Both the position numbers and the translations under genes were made by a program. From NCBI GenBank assembly GCA_007128085.1, contig SKYC01000051.1, positions 1 to 25,485 of the forward strand: a stretch of 25,485 nucleotides of DNA, given 5' to 3'. The notes under the pieces were generated by a model that saw only the letters and a list, made by a program, of their open reading frames with translations, had not been told where the DNA came from and made no database searches. Within the stretch, counting starts at the first letter, position 1. The number at the start of each line of letters is the position of its first letter. Positions 1-8,066 of this stretch are shown one piece after another. The DNA is from Saprospiraceae bacterium (GTDB taxonomy: Bacteria > Bacteroidota > Bacteroidia > Chitinophagales > Saprospiraceae).

Positions 1-152
1 AAGCGTAATGGGGTTTTTAATCAAAACCGAAAGAACAATGCCAGAAAATAACAAGAGAAATATACCCATACTCCGTATTGGTCGTACAGACTTGATGGGA
101 TGGTGTGTTTTTTGAAAGGGAATTCACCTGTTTTATTAAAATGTTAATTTAC

Positions 153-2408
153 TTATTTATTTTTTCGTTCTATCCATCGCAGCAGGGAGGGAATCAACAT
201 CAGGTCAAAGGCCAACGCACTCAGCAGGGTTGAACTAATGAGCAGACCCACCGTAAATGTGGGGGGATTTTGACTGAACAAGAGGACGAGAAAACCGAAA
301 AACAGGACAATGGTCGTCAAACACAAGGCTTTACCGGTTTCCCTGAATGTGCGCAAAAGACTTTCATCGGGACTGTAACCACGGCCCCGCACCAAACGGT
401 ATTTGGCCAGAAAGTGAATGCTGTCGTCTACGGCAATTCCGAAAACAATGGCAAAGACAATGGAGACACCGGCCTCGAGTTCGATACCGAGCCAACCGAG
501 CAGTGCAGCGGCGAAGAGCAACGGGAAGAGATTGGGCAGCAATCCTGCCAACAACATCAGCGGTTGCCTGAATAATAACATCATCAGAATACTCACCAAA
601 AGGACGGCCAGCCCCAGACCCTGTAGAAGGTTCTCCCGCACGTAGTGGGCGTTTTTGTCCACGATCACGCCCGTACCTGTGATGCGGAAATCGGCCACGG
701 AAGTGTCCAGTTCCTGTCGGATGAAGTCTTCTATGGATCGGCTGATCAACTGAACCGAGTCCGCCCCGATATCGTCCATATTAGAAGATATCCTCGCCCT
801 TTGACCGTCCTGTGATAGCAGAATATTGGGTTCCGTGCCCGCTGCAAAACGCGTGTAGGCCTGCAGCGATTCATAAGTAGCGGAATCCTGAGGAAAGCGT
901 TCTTCTCCCATCAATTCACCGCGCTCCATTTGATAGAGGAGTCGGTAGAGTGCAGCAGGGGAGCTGACCGATCGTATACTGGGGTAGGAATTGAAGTGTT
1001 CTTCCAGGCGATGGATGTCACGCATGTTTTTGAAATCGCCGGCTTTTTCTCCCTCCGAGTAAATGATGGCCACTTCAAAAGGCCGGAAACCGAAAAAGTT
1101 TTCTTCGAAATAGTGAAAATCCTTTGTGACCTGGGCGCCACGCGGCAGGTTTTCTTCGATTTTGTAATTGGTGGAAATTTTTGAAATGCCCACTACACAG
1201 ATCAACAGAACTCCAATGGAGACCCACCATATTTTTTTGCTTTTTTGGGTGGACAGACGGTATAGCCATGTCATCCATTTGTACCAAAAGTAACGCCCCC
1301 TGTCGTCTCTTAGCAACTGGCGATTGGGAGAAATACTCAACCACAAGGTGGTGAAAATCACTACGGTCAGATAAGCGATGAGCACTCCGGCTGCAGCGTT
1401 GATACCGAACTCCCGAATGGGGGCGATTCGGCTGGTGAGCAGTGAGGCAAAACCAATAGCGGTGGTCACGGAAGTCATGAGCGTAGCCAGGCCGATTTCT
1501 TTGACTGTCCGTATCAAGGCAAAGTCTGGTTTTTTGCCCCGCGAAATTTCATCCAGGTATTTACTGGTAATGTGAATGACATCGGAGGTGCCGACAATGA
1601 TCATAATGACCGGATACAGGGCAGCCATGACGGACAGTTCTCTTCCTGTCAGGGCGAGAAATCCCAGGAAAAAAAGCATGGAGATGGCAATGGATACCAA
1701 AGAGATGAGTACGACCTTGCCCTTTCGAAAGAGGAAGAATAAAATGATACTCACCAAAATACCGGAAATGATGGTGGATCGGGTCAATTCCCACAATTGA
1801 GACCGACTGATTTCCACCTGGAAAAAAGCGCGCCCCAATGCGTGCCACTGTTTTATGTCTTTGCTCTCCATATAGTTGCGGAGCCGGTCTACCAATTCGG
1901 AAGACTGGTCGATGGTAATGTTGTCTATGGTTTTGATGAACACCACGCTGGCAGTGGCTTTTTCATCCACCAACCTGCGGACGAACCGGTCGTTGTTGAA
2001 CAAAAGTAAACTGTCGCTGGCAAAGCGCTCGGGACGATCGTGGTGAACCAACCTACGGGAGGCAATGCCAAAGGGCGTTCGGTAGGGCAGTTGAATATCC
2101 GTCAGGGAAATGACACGCTCCACATGTGGAAATTCACGGGAGGCGGATGCAAAGTCGCGAACTTTTCTCAGGTAAGAAGTATCGAATATGGTACCGCTTT
2201 CTGAGGGGAGCGCGATGAGCAAAAAATTGTCGTCGGTTTCAAAGTCGTCTATGAACTCCAGAAAAAACTCCAGGTCTTCGTCCCCTTCGGGAAAAAAGTT
2301 TTCGAAATCAAAATTGAACTTCAACTGGAGAATCAGGGGAATACAAGCCAGGCTCAGCAACGATATGCCGATGAGAATGCCTACTTTTATTTTCCGGGGC
2401 AGGATCAT
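153..2408 (-). CDS. RND/MMPL-family (HAE3-like) exporter, patched/SSD type
   Basis: This 751-residue protein is an inner-membrane proton-driven exporter of the RND superfamily, in the hydrophobe/amphiphile (HAE3, MMPL) branch whose members move lipids or hydrophobic compounds. The sequence shows the internal duplication of the family: one helix at about 9-28, a periplasmic loop to about 205, a helix bundle at about 208-360, then a second helix near 395, a second loop, and a bundle at about 605-745. Each bundle carries the family's acidic motif: GTSDVIH with D276 in the first and GIAVDDSIH with D661/D662 in the second, the likely proton-relay residues. No membrane-fusion protein or TolC partner is adjacent, which is normal for HAE3 members. 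It is transcribed away from the S10 peptidase. The substrate cannot be read from the sequence. The ATG is followed by a basic stretch and a helix, as expected for the true start. Confidence 0.88.
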   Translation of the reverse strand: MILPRKIKVGILIGISLLSLACIPLILQLKFNFDFENFFPEGDEDLEFFLEFIDDFETDDNFLLIALPSESGTIFDTSYLRKVRDFASASREFPHVERVISLTDIQLPYRTPFGIASRRLVHHDRPERFASDSLLLFNNDRFVRRLVDEKATASVVFIKTIDNITIDQSSELVDRLRNYMESKDIKQWHALGRAFFQVEISRSQLWELTRSTIISGILVSIILFFLFRKGKVVLISLVSIAISMLFFLGFLALTGRELSVMAALYPVIMIIVGTSDVIHITSKYLDEISRGKKPDFALIRTVKEIGLATLMTSVTTAIGFASLLTSRIAPIREFGINAAAGVLIAYLTVVIFTTLWLSISPNRQLLRDDRGRYFWYKWMTWLYRLSTQKSKKIWWVSIGVLLICVVGISKISTNYKIEENLPRGAQVTKDFHYFEENFFGFRPFEVAIIYSEGEKAGDFKNMRDIHRLEEHFNSYPSIRSVSSPAALYRLLYQMERGELMGEERFPQDSATYESLQAYTRFAAGTEPNILLSQDGQRARISSNMDDIGADSVQLISRSIEDFIRQELDTSVADFRITGTGVIVDKNAHYVRENLLQGLGLAVLLVSILMMLLFRQPLMLLAGLLPNLFPLLFAAALLGWLGIELEAGVSIVFAIVFGIAVDDSIHFLAKYRLVRGRGYSPDESLLRTFRETGKALCLTTIVLFFGFLVLLFSQNPPTFTVGLLISSTLLSALAFDLMLIPSLLRWIERKNK

Positions 2409-2632
2409 ATTTGTATTCTTTCCCTATGCAAATCAAAAGCCGGGGACAATTGTTCTGAGAAAGATGCAGAATCGGCAGAAAAGGCTCATGGATCCTTCAC
2501 TTGCAGGAAATAAAAAAAATGTGTTTCTTTGGCGTGCGGTTGATCAACCTGTCCTCAAAACAATGGATGAATCGAAGAGGGGAGGATTTATTTTAATTCC
2601 CCGCAGTTTATGTAAGCAAAAAATTTACTCAA
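2409..2632. other. Divergent intergenic region, RND exporter / S10 peptidase
   Basis: This 224-bp spacer must contain the promoters for both divergent genes. I could not find a clean TAnnTTTG box in either direction, nor a strong palindrome. It is AT-rich near the peptidase start. Confidence 0.4.
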
Positions 2633-4108
2633 ATGAAGCATTTATCAGTATTGATTGCGATTTTATTGTCCGTGGTTTCCCTTTTCGGGCAACAGCGACA
2701 ATTGCCCGCCGATACGGCAGTGATCACCCATCACGAAGTGGAGATTCGGGGGGAGCGCATATCCTACTCTGTAGAAGTGGGAATGCAACCCGTCTGGGGA
2801 GAGGAGGACAAAGCCATAGCGTCTCTGCATTATACCTATTATCGCAGAACCGACATCGATGAAGATCCCTACAGGCCTTTGATGATTTCTTTTAACGGAG
2901 GGCCCGGGTCGGCTTCCGTTTGGATGCACATCGGTTATACCGGACCCCGGTTTTTAAAGATCGACGAGGAGGGGTATCCGATACAGCCCTACGGACTGGT
3001 TGACAACCCTCACTCGGTGCTGGATGCAACCGATATCTTATTTGTAAACCCGGTCAATACCGGCTATTCAAGAATAATTGACGAATCAGTGGACCGGGAA
3101 TTGTTTTTCGGGGTGAATGCCGATATTCGATACCTGGCGGAGTGGATCAACAATTTTGTCACGAGGAAAAATCGCTGGCGCTCGCCCAAATACCTGATTG
3201 GGGAGAGTTATGGAACCACGCGGGTGGCCGGACTGGCTCTTGAATTGCAGAACCGCCAGTGGATGTACCTCAATGGAGTAATCCTGGTGTCGCCCACCGG
3301 ACTGGGAGTTGATCGGGATGGGCCCGTAGGGATAGCCAACCGCATTCCCTATTTTGCAGCCGCGGCCTGGTATCACAACGCTCTGAGTGAGGAGTTGCAA
3401 AACAAAGATTTGTACGAAGTATTGGAGGAAGCAGAGCACTTCGCCATCCATCAATTGCTGCCGGCACTGGTCAAAGGTGGTTTTTTGGAAGAGGATAAAC
3501 GCGTAGAAATGGCGAGTGGTATTGCCTGGTTTTCAGGCATTGATGAAAAGGCAATCCTAAGGCACAATCTCGACCTGGGATATGCGGCTTTTTGGAAAAA
3601 ATTAAAACAGGCAGAGGGTTATACCATCGGTCGCCTGGATTCTAGATATCTCGGAATTGACAGGATGGATGCGGGGCAGCGGCCCGATTACAATGCCGAA
3701 CTGACCTCGTGGCTGCACTCTTTTACTCCGGCCATCAATTACTATTTCAGCGAGGAATTGGGATTCCAAACGGACGTAAAATACAATATGTTTGGACCGG
3801 TGCATCCCTGGGATCGCTCCGGTGATCAGACGGGCGAAAATCTCCGGCAGGCCATGGCGCAGAATCCCTTTTTGAATGTGCTGTTCCAGGTGGGCTATTA
3901 CGACGGTGCCACCACTTATTTCAACGCCAAATACACCATGTGGCAGATGGATCCGAGCGGAAAACTCAAAGACCGTCTGAGTTTTGAGGGCTATCGCAGC
4001 GGGCACATGATGTACCTGCGACACGAAGATCTCGAATTGTCAAATGTTCACTTGCGGGAGTTTATCCTGAATAGCATTCCGGAAGAAGGTCAACCGGCGC
4101 GGTATTGA
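2633..4108 (+). CDS. Secreted S10-family serine carboxypeptidase
   Basis: This 491-residue exported peptidase belongs to MEROPS family S10, which removes C-terminal amino acids from peptides. An N-terminal signal peptide (about 1-20, hydrophobic core then LFGQ) predicts export to the periplasm or beyond. The alpha/beta-hydrolase triad is visible: the nucleophile S192 in GESYG, D424 in VGYYDG and H458 in SGHMMYL. The oxyanion-hole loop NGGPGSAS lies at 88-95, which is diagnostic of S10 enzymes. Length is normal for bacterial members. It stands alone, with the exporter divergent on the left and the signalling operon converging on the right. It may feed peptide use in a protein-degrading heterotroph; this is inference. 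Confidence 0.92.
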   Translation: MKHLSVLIAILLSVVSLFGQQRQLPADTAVITHHEVEIRGERISYSVEVGMQPVWGEEDKAIASLHYTYYRRTDIDEDPYRPLMISFNGGPGSASVWMHIGYTGPRFLKIDEEGYPIQPYGLVDNPHSVLDATDILFVNPVNTGYSRIIDESVDRELFFGVNADIRYLAEWINNFVTRKNRWRSPKYLIGESYGTTRVAGLALELQNRQWMYLNGVILVSPTGLGVDRDGPVGIANRIPYFAAAAWYHNALSEELQNKDLYEVLEEAEHFAIHQLLPALVKGGFLEEDKRVEMASGIAWFSGIDEKAILRHNLDLGYAAFWKKLKQAEGYTIGRLDSRYLGIDRMDAGQRPDYNAELTSWLHSFTPAINYYFSEELGFQTDVKYNMFGPVHPWDRSGDQTGENLRQAMAQNPFLNVLFQVGYYDGATTYFNAKYTMWQMDPSGKLKDRLSFEGYRSGHMMYLRHEDLELSNVHLREFILNSIPEEGQPARY

Positions 4109-4724
4109 TATTTGAGTCAGCTTTGAATCTCAGTTTATGGCTAAAATGGTTTTTTAAAAACAGCATTTTGGGATTGATTGATGAAAAAGTGAACACCGAA
4201 TATCGATAAACGAATGCAGATTTGAGAAGGTAAATGTTGGAAAGAAACAAGCCGGAAACTGTACAATGGGATATAAAATGAAGCAAAATCACCCATCGGA
4301 ATTAAATCTATCAAATTGGGCACATGACAGATAATGGAAACCCCTTTTACAAAAGTGGATGTGGTAAAGACAAGTGAATAAAAACTTGAATACCTATGGA
4401 TCTTGGGATTTAATTATGTCTCAGCCTGAATGCAGGTTTAAAATGATGCCGGTCCTAAAGACCCTTTTAAAACCTTATCCTTTCTTTCTATTCTTTAACT
4501 GTAAGGTGGTAAGACGGTTATTCAGTGTATAACGAATCTCGTAAAAAGCAAAAAAAAAAGCCACAGAGTGGCGGCACCTTAATCCTATCTCCTTAACCTT
4601 CATTACTCCATACCTTACCATTTATTATTCAAAAGCCTAACCCGATAAAACTAAAATCGTTAATCGGCATTCATCGATGCATGAATTTTTATTCGATTTA
4701 GAACAATCGAACTCAGTTTACAAG
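4109..4724. other. Convergent 616-bp intergenic region
   Basis: This gap lies between the S10 peptidase and the receiver-Crp gene, which converge. It holds the minus-strand terminator described at 4550-4572. On the plus strand there is only a weak hairpin (GGTC, loop CTAAA, GACC at 4451-4463, then CTTTT), 340 bases past the peptidase stop. The stretch 4573-4724 would be a long 3' untranslated region of the minus operon and includes an ATTCAT/ATGAAT dyad at 4669-4686. Short reading frames on the minus strand at 4062-4323 overlap one another, have no recognisable protein character and are not called. I see no RNA gene. Confidence 0.5.
4550..4572 (-). terminator. Rho-independent terminator of the kinase/receiver-Crp operon
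   Basis: A perfect 5-bp stem GCCAC/GTGGC (4560-4564 and 4568-4572) with loop AGA is flanked on its left by ten A residues (4550-4559). Read on the minus strand this is a hairpin followed by a run of U, the form of an intrinsic terminator. It lies about 150 bases beyond the receiver-Crp stop codon. Confidence 0.7.
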
Positions 4725-5765
4725 TCAATCCGGCATATCCTTTAGCCCATTGAAATCGGTGAGGGTTATTTTTCCTCCATTAATTTCCAGCAGACCTTCG
4801 TCTTTAAAATCGGAAAGGGTTCGCGTCAGTGTTTCTTTGGCCGTTCCGCACATAGCGGATAGGTCAGCTCTGCTGATGTCAATGGGCTGCTGTTCTGTCC
4901 CGAGCCCGAGCCCGTGCAACTCGTGAAGGATGAGTGCCACTTTTTTTCTCACCGAGTGAAAGGCACTGGCCAGTAGTTTCTCCTCCAGATTGGACTTTTG
5001 CCGGTAAACCACTTCCTGAATGGCGTATACGATATGAGGCTCTTCCCTGATGGCATCCCTAAATGCGTCGACCGGAAGTACCAGGGCGGTGCAATCGGTA
5101 ATGGAGCGACAGTGTGTCTGAAACGGGTGATCGCTATAGGCTTCCCAGAGCCCGGGATATAGACCTTCCGTGTGGATTCGGAAGATAAACTCGCGACCAA
5201 AATCCGTAGAGCAGTATTCCTTGGCAATGCCACTTTTTAATAGAAGGGCATTTCTGGACATCTCTCGTTTGGAAAAAAAATCGTAGTTGGGAGGGTAATT
5301 GCGTTCCTCTCCCTGGTCGAATAATCCCTTGAGCAGTGAAAAAGACCGATGAATATTTTTCAGCTTACTCTCCGTCATATGATCTTTGTGAAAATTCTCG
5401 ACACGCTCCAGGCGCATTTCAATAACTGAGAGCAATTCGTCTTTCTGAAAGGGCTTGGTGATGTAATCGTCCGCGCCGAGATTCATTCCTTTCCTCATGT
5501 CCGCCAGTTCCGTTTTGGCCGTGAGAAAGATAAAGGGAATGGAGTTGAGTTCCGGCTTTTTAGAGAGAATTTGAAGTATGCCAAAACCGTCTATTACGGG
5601 AAGCATTACATCGCACAATATCAAATCGGGTTTCCAGCTCTCGGCAAATTGCACTCCCTCTTTTCCATCCTTGCCGGATTTTACTTCGTAGCCCGATAAT
5701 TCGAGAATTTCCTCCAGGTTTTCCCTGACGTCTGTGTTGTCCTCAATGATCAATATTTTCTTCAT
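4725..5765 (-). CDS. Response regulator: receiver domain fused to a Crp/Fnr transcription factor
   Basis: This 346-residue DNA-binding response regulator is probably the output of the kinase encoded just upstream. Residues 1-122 are a full CheY-like receiver: acidic pair E8/D9, phospho-acceptor D52 in LCDVMLP, T82 in FLTAK and K104 in TKPF. A short linker leads to a cyclic-nucleotide-binding-like fold at about 150-255 and a Crp-type winged helix at about 290-340 (ISRADLSAMCGTAKETLTR followed by the wing). It therefore joins parts that are separate proteins in FixJ and FixK. The four-cysteine iron-sulfur signature of FNR is absent; only scattered cysteines (C185, C219, C225, C306) are present. 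Whether the central fold binds any ligand is unclear. It follows the kinase by 106 bases with no promoter box visible in between, so the two are probably co-transcribed. Domain assignments are firm; the target genes are unknown. Confidence 0.9.
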   Translation of the reverse strand: MKKILIIEDNTDVRENLEEILELSGYEVKSGKDGKEGVQFAESWKPDLILCDVMLPVIDGFGILQILSKKPELNSIPFIFLTAKTELADMRKGMNLGADDYITKPFQKDELLSVIEMRLERVENFHKDHMTESKLKNIHRSFSLLKGLFDQGEERNYPPNYDFFSKREMSRNALLLKSGIAKEYCSTDFGREFIFRIHTEGLYPGLWEAYSDHPFQTHCRSITDCTALVLPVDAFRDAIREEPHIVYAIQEVVYRQKSNLEEKLLASAFHSVRKKVALILHELHGLGLGTEQQPIDISRADLSAMCGTAKETLTRTLSDFKDEGLLEINGGKITLTDFNGLKDMPD

Positions 5766-5871
5766 GTATGAAGTTTTACTGTACCTATTGGTTGCAGATG
5801 CAAAAATTTAAAGGCTAATTCCACCCTTTGGGGTTGAGGAACTGTCCTTGTTTCACTTAATCGAAAATTTC

Positions 5872-7476
5872 CTAAGCCGTATTCTCCCCCTCGGGAAGTT
5901 CGACTTTAAAGGTCGTTCCACTTTCCGGCCGGCTTTCAAATGAAATGTCTCCGCCCAAAATTTCGACGTATTTTTTAACTATGCTCAATCCCAGTCCGGT
6001 GCCTTCAATGTGGTCTGCATTGGTCGCCCGGAAAAACTTTGAAAACAGGTGCTTTTGATCTTTTTCCGGTATGCCAATGCCTTTGTCTTTTACTTCAATA
6101 TAGAGTTTTTTGCTCTTTTTAACCAATCGACAAAACACCCCTTTGTCCGAGTATTTTATGGCGTTGTTCAGCAAATTGGTCAATATGGTGTGCAGTATTT
6201 TTTTATCGGTCGTAAACCCGAATTCTGTGGGGTGAAGATCGAATCGAATGTCCTGACCGGGTTTGAGCAGGTGGTTGAATTCGTCGCGCAGGGACGAGAC
6301 CACTTCTGGCAGTTTTATAAGAGATAAATTCGCACTGACTTTGCCCTCCTCAATTTTGCCCAGCGATAAAAAGTCGTTGAGAATATCGGTCAGCGACTTG
6401 ACCGATTTTTTAATGCGCTGAATGTGTTTGGTGCGTTTTTCTTCCTGATCTTCCCGCGTGTACATACTTATGAGATCTACAGAGGATAAAATGGAAGAGA
6501 GAGGCGTCCTGAACTCGTGGGAAGCGGTGGAGACAAAGCGCGATTTGAGTTCATTGAGGTCCCTTTCCATCGACAATGCCTTTTGAAGGTCCTCTTCCCT
6601 TTGCACGAGTTTTTGGTTGGTCTCCTTCAAAGCGACCAGGTTGTCGTTGAGTTTGAGGGTTTTTTCCTTGACGCGCCTTTCCAATTGTTCATTGAGGCTG
6701 ATCAATTCGCTTTCAATATTGATTTTTTGCGTTACATCGTGCAGAATCCATACCTCTCCTTTCCCGTCCCGGTAACCGGCAAAGTCGACCCACTTTATCC
6801 CTCCGGAGCGGGTGTGTACCCGATAGGTCCTTACTTGATCAAAATTTCGCCTCCTGTCCTCTTGATACATTTCGAAGTAAGCTTCCCAGTTTTCTCCCAT
6901 GAGCGCTTTAAACCAGGCACCAAGAGTTTGAATTTCTTCGTCGGAATACCCAATGACCTCCTGGATTTTTTTATTCAGATAGAGGGTGTCACCGATGCGG
7001 TAAACGGCGCCGACCGGCAGGTTTTCTGAGAGGTGGAGCATGCGCATTTCACTCTCCTTCAGCTGCCTCCGTATTTCTTTGAGTTCGGTCAAATCGTGAA
7101 GGATTCCGGCAAAGTATTTTTTACCCCCGAAATTGGCTTCACTGATGGCCAGCAATATGGGAAACAATTCTCCGCTTTTTTTCTGAGCCATCACCTCCCG
7201 ACCGATTCCGATGATTTTACGCTCCCCGGTTTGCAGGTAGTTTTTTAAATACGTGTCGTGCCGGCCGCGATCGGGCTGAGGCATCAGGATGTTGATCTTC
7301 TGCCCCCTCAGTTCTTCCTCGCTGTAACCAAAGAGTTTGGTGATGGAAGGGTTGCTCATCTGAATGACACCTCTGTGGTCGATGACAATTATGCCGTCTA
7401 TGGCTGTGTCTATGACGGCTTTGGATACTTCCGGCTCAAATTTTAAGCTAGTTTCTTTATCGACTTCTTCTCCCAT
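5872..7476 (-). CDS. FixL-like PAS-PAS sensor histidine kinase, possible haem oxygen sensor
   Basis: This 534-residue kinase has no membrane segment and is probably cytoplasmic. Domains: PAS1 at about 16-131, PAS2 at about 143-251, a coiled coil to about 316, HisKA with H320 in SHEFRTP, and HATPase_c at about 421-528 (N438, DKGIGIP, GTGLGLSIV). PAS1 closely resembles the Bradyrhizobium FixL haem domain: PDRGRHDTY places H73 at the haem-ligand position (H200 in BjFixL). GIGREV places R93 exactly 20 residues on, as R220 does in FixL. The FixL R206 and H214 positions are N79 and K87 here. Oxygen sensing is therefore plausible but unproven, since some PAS domains without haem share this loop. I chose the ATG at 7476 because a TACTTTTG promoter box lies at 7509-7516. 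An in-frame start at 7578 would add 34 residues lacking any domain and would place that box inside the gene. Confidence 0.87.
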   Translation of the reverse strand: MGEEVDKETSLKFEPEVSKAVIDTAIDGIIVIDHRGVIQMSNPSITKLFGYSEEELRGQKINILMPQPDRGRHDTYLKNYLQTGERKIIGIGREVMAQKKSGELFPILLAISEANFGGKKYFAGILHDLTELKEIRRQLKESEMRMLHLSENLPVGAVYRIGDTLYLNKKIQEVIGYSDEEIQTLGAWFKALMGENWEAYFEMYQEDRRRNFDQVRTYRVHTRSGGIKWVDFAGYRDGKGEVWILHDVTQKINIESELISLNEQLERRVKEKTLKLNDNLVALKETNQKLVQREEDLQKALSMERDLNELKSRFVSTASHEFRTPLSSILSSVDLISMYTREDQEEKRTKHIQRIKKSVKSLTDILNDFLSLGKIEEGKVSANLSLIKLPEVVSSLRDEFNHLLKPGQDIRFDLHPTEFGFTTDKKILHTILTNLLNNAIKYSDKGVFCRLVKKSKKLYIEVKDKGIGIPEKDQKHLFSKFFRATNADHIEGTGLGLSIVKKYVEILGGDISFESRPESGTTFKVELPEGENTA

Positions 7477-7508
7477 AGCTGTTGGAAATACTTTAACAGT
7501 ATATGAGA

Positions 7509-7516
7509 CAAAAGTA
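7509..7516 (-). promoter_or_regulatory. Bacteroidota -7 box for the sensor kinase operon
   Basis: Read on the minus strand this is TACTTTTG, matching TAnnTTTG. It lies 33 bases before the ATG at 7476, giving a leader of about 25 bases. No good -33 TTG was found, so the call is moderate. Confidence 0.45.
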
Positions 7517-7803
7517 ATTATTTTTTCGGAGGTGGTTAGCAGAATGCCTGAAAAATGGAGCCGGGGTAGCCTTGTCATTTTCGGTTTTCACCCAATTGTT
7601 TTCCGCATTTCTTAAAGACTGGACACCCTGCCATTGGATTGTCCAAATTTTCGATAGCCATTGTTTTTTGAAGCTGTATAGCCCAAAAGTCCGGTCCATT
7701 TATTTTCCAATTTAGAATTACCGGTTCTAAGCTTCCTTTCTTTTCAGGGATAAAACGAGCATGAACTTTTTTAATCAAAAATTTCACAAAGGTGAATGAT
7801 TAA

Positions 7804-7836
7804 AATAAGTTGCATGCGAGTTCCTGAATGTATTCA
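7804..7836 (+). repeat. Dispersed 33-bp repeat, copy A
   Basis: AATAAGTTGC, a 10-base variable spacer, then CTGAATGTATTCA. The second copy is at 25269-25301 in the same orientation with the same spacer length. The right half contains the dyad TGAAT-GT-ATTCA, which looks like a protein-binding site. Upstream TGAT is also shared at the same distance. Confidence 0.6.
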
Positions 7837-7870
7837 AATTTTTTGCATTTTTAATGCAAGCAAAAAATTT
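7836..7870. repeat. AT-rich imperfect inverted repeat (stem-loop)
   Basis: The inner stem is TTGCATT (7843-7849) with AATGCAA (7853-7859) and loop TTT. The outer stem is AAATTTT (7836-7842) with AAAATTT (7864-7870), separated by a four-base bulge. It directly follows repeat copy A. There is no U-run on either strand beyond it, so it is not a clear terminator. Confidence 0.5.
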
Positions 7871-7883
7871 TAAACAGATGAAA
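7865..7883 (+). repeat. 19-bp direct repeat, copy 1
   Basis: AAATTTTAAACAGATGAAA, identical to 7963-7981. The core TTTTAAACARATGARA recurs at 8153-8168 inside the CrtA-like coding sequence, where it encodes FKQMR. Confidence 0.65.
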
Positions 7884-7962
7884 CGGTCCATGACCGCGAG
7901 ATTTACTGCCGGACACAAGGAAGAATGATTAAATTTCACGTCTGCAGTCAATCGCAAGGAAT

Positions 7963-7981
7963 AAATTTTAAACAGATGAAA
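7963..7981 (+). repeat. 19-bp direct repeat, copy 2
   Basis: Identical to copy 1, 98 bases downstream of it. In the frame that reads FKQMK it continues to a GEAPP stretch, weakly like the FKQMRLAQAP of the real gene, so it may be a decayed duplication of that gene's 5' end. Confidence 0.65.
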
Positions 7982-8066
7982 AGAGGAGAAGCGCCACCTT
8001 GTTTGCGAAAGAGAGGGCACCCATCAAACCAAAGGTCATCAGTCTTGTTTTTAATTAAAATCTATT

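Larger units (their letters stand above)
7517..8066. other. AT-rich, repeat-bearing intergenic region before the CrtA-like gene
   Basis: About 550 bases without a supported gene. It contains one copy of a dispersed 33-bp repeat (7804-7836), an AT-rich stem-loop just after it (7836-7870), and two copies of a 19-bp direct repeat (7865-7883 and 7963-7981) that resemble an early part of the downstream coding sequence. A 28-codon minus-strand frame at 7575-7661 contains a C-x5-C pair but has no other support. Other short frames here look like chance. Confidence 0.5.

Noticed and set aside
1..152. Possible gene end or terminator at the left edge
   Set aside because: Only a 27-codon frame and no clear hairpin with a U-run; nothing supportable.
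2188..2862. Plus-strand frame (224 codons) running from the exporter gene into the S10 peptidase
   Set aside because: Overlaps two real genes in other frames and has no domain character.
4062..4323. Two overlapping short minus-strand frames after the S10 peptidase
   Set aside because: Mutually overlapping, no recognisable features, no promoter box; likely chance in AT-rich sequence.
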